Source: Piscicola geometra
Taxonomy: Eukaryota > Annelida > Clitellata > Hirudinida > Piscicolidae
DNA: 64,000 nucleotides
Assembly: GCA_943735955.1 (NCBI GenBank)
Contig: OX030958.1
Span: 2,411,531-2,475,530, forward strand
Direction of reading: 5' to 3'
Made by a program: the position numbers and the translations under genes. Positions 62,269 through 64,000 of this stretch are shown piece after piece. The stretch's first letter is position 1. Every line of letters begins with the position of its first letter. The notes beneath the pieces were generated by a model that ran no database searches, had not been told where the DNA came from, and worked only from the letters and a program-made list of their open reading frames with translations.

Positions 62269-62393
62269 GCCCACTCATGAATGACCTCCATGAGACCGCA
62301 ATGGCACTGTTCCTCCAGGTCATCCACCATGATGCCATGCTGCCTCTGCACCTCACTCAGGTGTCGTGCCAGTCTCAAGAGCGAGTGCTTGGC
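62259..62393 (-). CDS. SKIC2: Ski2 RNA helicase, third-last coding exon
   Basis: Reads AKHSLLRLARHLSEVQRQHG, then IMVDDLEEQCHCGLMEVIHE and WALGV. The GLMEV.HEWA.G motif is the conserved core of the Ski2/Mtr4 C-terminal DSHCT domain. Acceptor TTAAACAG|GCC; donor GTG|GTTCGT. 135 nt, phase 0 at both ends. Confidence 0.95.
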
Positions 62394-62509
62394 CTGTTTA
62401 ATCATAATCAATCATTCAAACTGTGTAACTCCAAAATTTATTATTCTGTGAACAAACTGTCGATAGAATTATTGATAGGCAAAGGTATGATGGATAATGC
62501 AGCAGACAC

Positions 62510-62677
62510 CTCTTGAAGGCTGGGCGAGAGATTCGGTTCAGAGCACCTCTTTTGCTGGAAGACAAGGCAAGAGAGGAGGGAGGCGATGACCTCGGTGGAG
62601 AAGTTGCTGAGAGTGTTCTGAAAGATGAGTTCCGTCACCAGAAGCTCTTGCACGTTCACTTCACAAGCCACTCTGCC
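62510..62677 (-). CDS. SKIC2: Ski2 RNA helicase, fourth-last coding exon
   Basis: Reads GRVACEVNVQELLVTELIFQ, then NTLSNFSTEVIASLLSCLVF and QQKRCSEPNLSPSLQE. GR.AC.....ELL.TEL.F...L.......A.LLS..VFQ is diagnostic of Ski2 (SKIV2L), cytoplasmic cofactor of the 3'-5' RNA exosome. Acceptor ACTACAG|GGC; donor GAG|GTGTCT. 168 nt, phase 0. Confidence 0.95.
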
Positions 62678-62692
62678 CTGTAGTAGAATTAG

Positions 62693-62818
62693 TATTTGTA
62701 GTAGTGTTACTATTAGTATTATGATTATTATTATTAGTAGTAGTATTAGTATTAGTATTAGTATTAGTAGTATTAGTATTAGTAGTAGTCGTAGTAGTAG
62801 TAGTAGCAGTTGTAGTAC

Positions 62819-62879
<61 letters not shown>

Positions 62880-62960
62880 TGTTGTAATAAAACTAGTATT
62901 TGAAGTAGTATCTGTAGTATTAGTAGGGGTGTTGGTAGTATTGGAAGTATAATTAGTATT
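62693..62960. repeat. (AGT)n/(ATT-AGT)n microsatellite in a Ski2 intron
   Basis: AGTAGTATTAGTATT-type triplets, with a pure AGT core at about 62819-62878. In gene (minus) orientation it is ACT, the same triplet as the 1-7575 array. Frames reading through are S/L/I homopolymers and are not exons. Confidence 0.95.
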
Positions 62961-62968
62961 ATTTGTAC

Positions 62969-63019
62969 CTTCAAACGCACGACGTTGTTTTTGTCGACAA
63001 AGTTCAAGTGCTTCAAGAC
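62969..63019 (-). CDS. SKIC2: Ski2 RNA helicase, fifth-last coding exon
   Basis: Reads VLKHLNFVDKNNVVRLK between CCAACAG| and |GTACAA. 51 nt, in phase 0 with the next exon to give RLK-GRVAC, which is the expected order. Small exon. The next upstream exons are not visible before the right edge, so the gene continues outside the window. Confidence 0.85.
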
Positions 63020-63510
63020 CTGTTGGACGCAGTGCAGTACAAAGTAATTTCTTATACCAAGTTCACTAAAATACAAAGTAACAAAATATCATGTTATAAT
63101 AAGTTAGCTTCAAAGCAAAAAACAAAAAAATACTTTAAAAAAACAGCCTCTCAAGCCCATCAAAACCACACCTTTACCACACCACTACTACACTACGACC
63201 ACAACTACAATCAGGCTTGCAAAGCCATTTTTCTCCCGGCTCCGCCTCCCTATAGAGGGGTTTGACACGATACCGAATTGTGCAAACTTTTAAGTGTAGC
63301 ATTGTCTCAAAAAAAAGAAAGCGCAATTTTATGAACTGTGACTTTTTATTCGTTAATAAAAAAGTAAAAATAATTTTATCAACCTTTTTCATAATTAAAG
63401 ATGTTATAGGAATGAAATTGTTATGTTGCATTCTTGTTTATGTTTAATATTATAATTTTAATTATTCTAGGATTATAATTATTATAATTATATAATTATA
63501 ATTAATACTG
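63020..63510. other. AT-rich Ski2 intron or upstream region
   Basis: 63215-63260 has a GC-richer TCCCGGCTCCGCCTCCC-type patch, perhaps an old repeat end. No further Ski2 exon recognised. Confidence 0.45.
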
Positions 63511-63793
63511 GGAAAACCATCCCATGATGAACAACTATAAATGCGATTAAGACATAATAATGAACAAATAATGTATATACATACACATAAATATATTTTT
63601 TATTTATAATTATAATTACTTTATACTTATTAATTGTTTTCTATTGTTTATTCATTTATTATATATATGTAATGTATATGTGTATATGTATGTGTTTATA
63701 TAAATGGTTTAAAAATTTATTCATTTTTATAAATAACCATTATAGAGGTCAAAACACCTGCGTGCTTTTTAAATCCCTAAACTAAAACTATTC
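63511..63793 (+). mobile_element. LINE 3' end (same family as 18411-18781)
   Basis: ACTGGGAAAACCATCCCATG, AATAACCATTATAGAGGTC and the CCTAAACTAAAAC tail match, in reverse complement, the LINE 3' UTR at 18411-18620. Only 3' UTR is present. Confidence 0.7.
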
Positions 63794-64000
63794 ATTGAAG
63801 ATTTCTTTTGATGATGTGCGCGCGCGATATCATTTAATTAAAAGTTGTTGTTATTGTAACGTCTGTAAAAAATATTATTTTTTAGAAAGATAAACAATCA
63901 AACAATTTCAAAGCGTTTTGTCTTGAACATTTTTTGCTTTTGTAAAAAATATTTGCAAGCCAAAGCCACCAGATTTTTCCGGCTCTAGTTCCAATAAACA
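63794..64000. other. AT-rich right edge
   Basis: Contains a short (GC)n run (TGCGCGCGCGATATC). No recognised gene. Confidence 0.45.

Noticed and set aside
62625..63076. Long leucine-, serine- or isoleucine-rich frames
   Set aside because: Products of the AGT/ACT microsatellite; only the flanking Ski2 exons on the minus strand are real.

Overview
The window looks like a piece of an AT-rich, repeat-loaded animal nuclear genome. The evidence is spliceosomal introns, a Cav2-type calcium-channel alpha1 gene, a Ski2 helicase gene, secreted or membrane Ig-domain genes, tRNA-derived SINEs, several non-LTR retrotransposons and hAT, piggyBac and pogo DNA transposons. I saw no bacterial operons, CRISPR array or rRNA. 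The species cannot be fixed from sequence alone; a non-vertebrate metazoan is most likely.

Layout. 1-7575 is one enormous (ACT)n array, perfect to 7259. 7576-9818 is AT-rich sequence with SINE and LINE debris. 9819-12317 (minus strand) holds the first three coding exons of a Cav2 channel. Intron 1 is a minor-spliceosome AT-AC intron carrying about 0.8 kb of a 15-bp tandem repeat; the ACT array lies in or beyond intron 3. 12.4-55.5 kb is a transposon graveyard. It contains tRNA-SINEs, a pogo/Tigger remnant (17.7-18.4 kb), a piggyBac copy inserted in a LINE (18.4-20.95 kb), several hAT copies with recognisable ends (24.3, 34.3, 38.1, 46.6, 51.3 and about 55 kb) and two near-complete but broken LINEs (28.4-32.4 and 40.5-44.85 kb). 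It also holds two oppositely oriented copies of a degenerate ~30-bp minisatellite (25.4-26.8 and 49.1-50.0 kb), several MITE-like inverted-repeat elements, and a few isolated exon-like segments.

55.86-60.39 kb (minus) holds two tandem paralogous genes of an unrecognised family: signal peptide, one Ig V-like domain and a long cysteine-rich region. They are separated by only 48 bp and differ by one short intron. 61.56-63.02 kb (minus) holds the last five coding exons of the Ski2 RNA-helicase gene (SKIC2/SKIV2L); its earlier exons lie beyond the right edge. The last kilobase is AT-rich with a LINE 3' end.

How it fits together. The host genes (Cav2, the Ig pair, SKIC2) are all on the minus strand and are unrelated in function. 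The most interesting signals are the Cav2 AT-AC intron with its 5' splice site inside a 14-bp inverted repeat, the ACT array, the tightly spaced Ig/Cys-rich gene pair, and a Ski2 splice donor embedded in a minisatellite. All family assignments come from reading translated sequence by eye; no database search was run.
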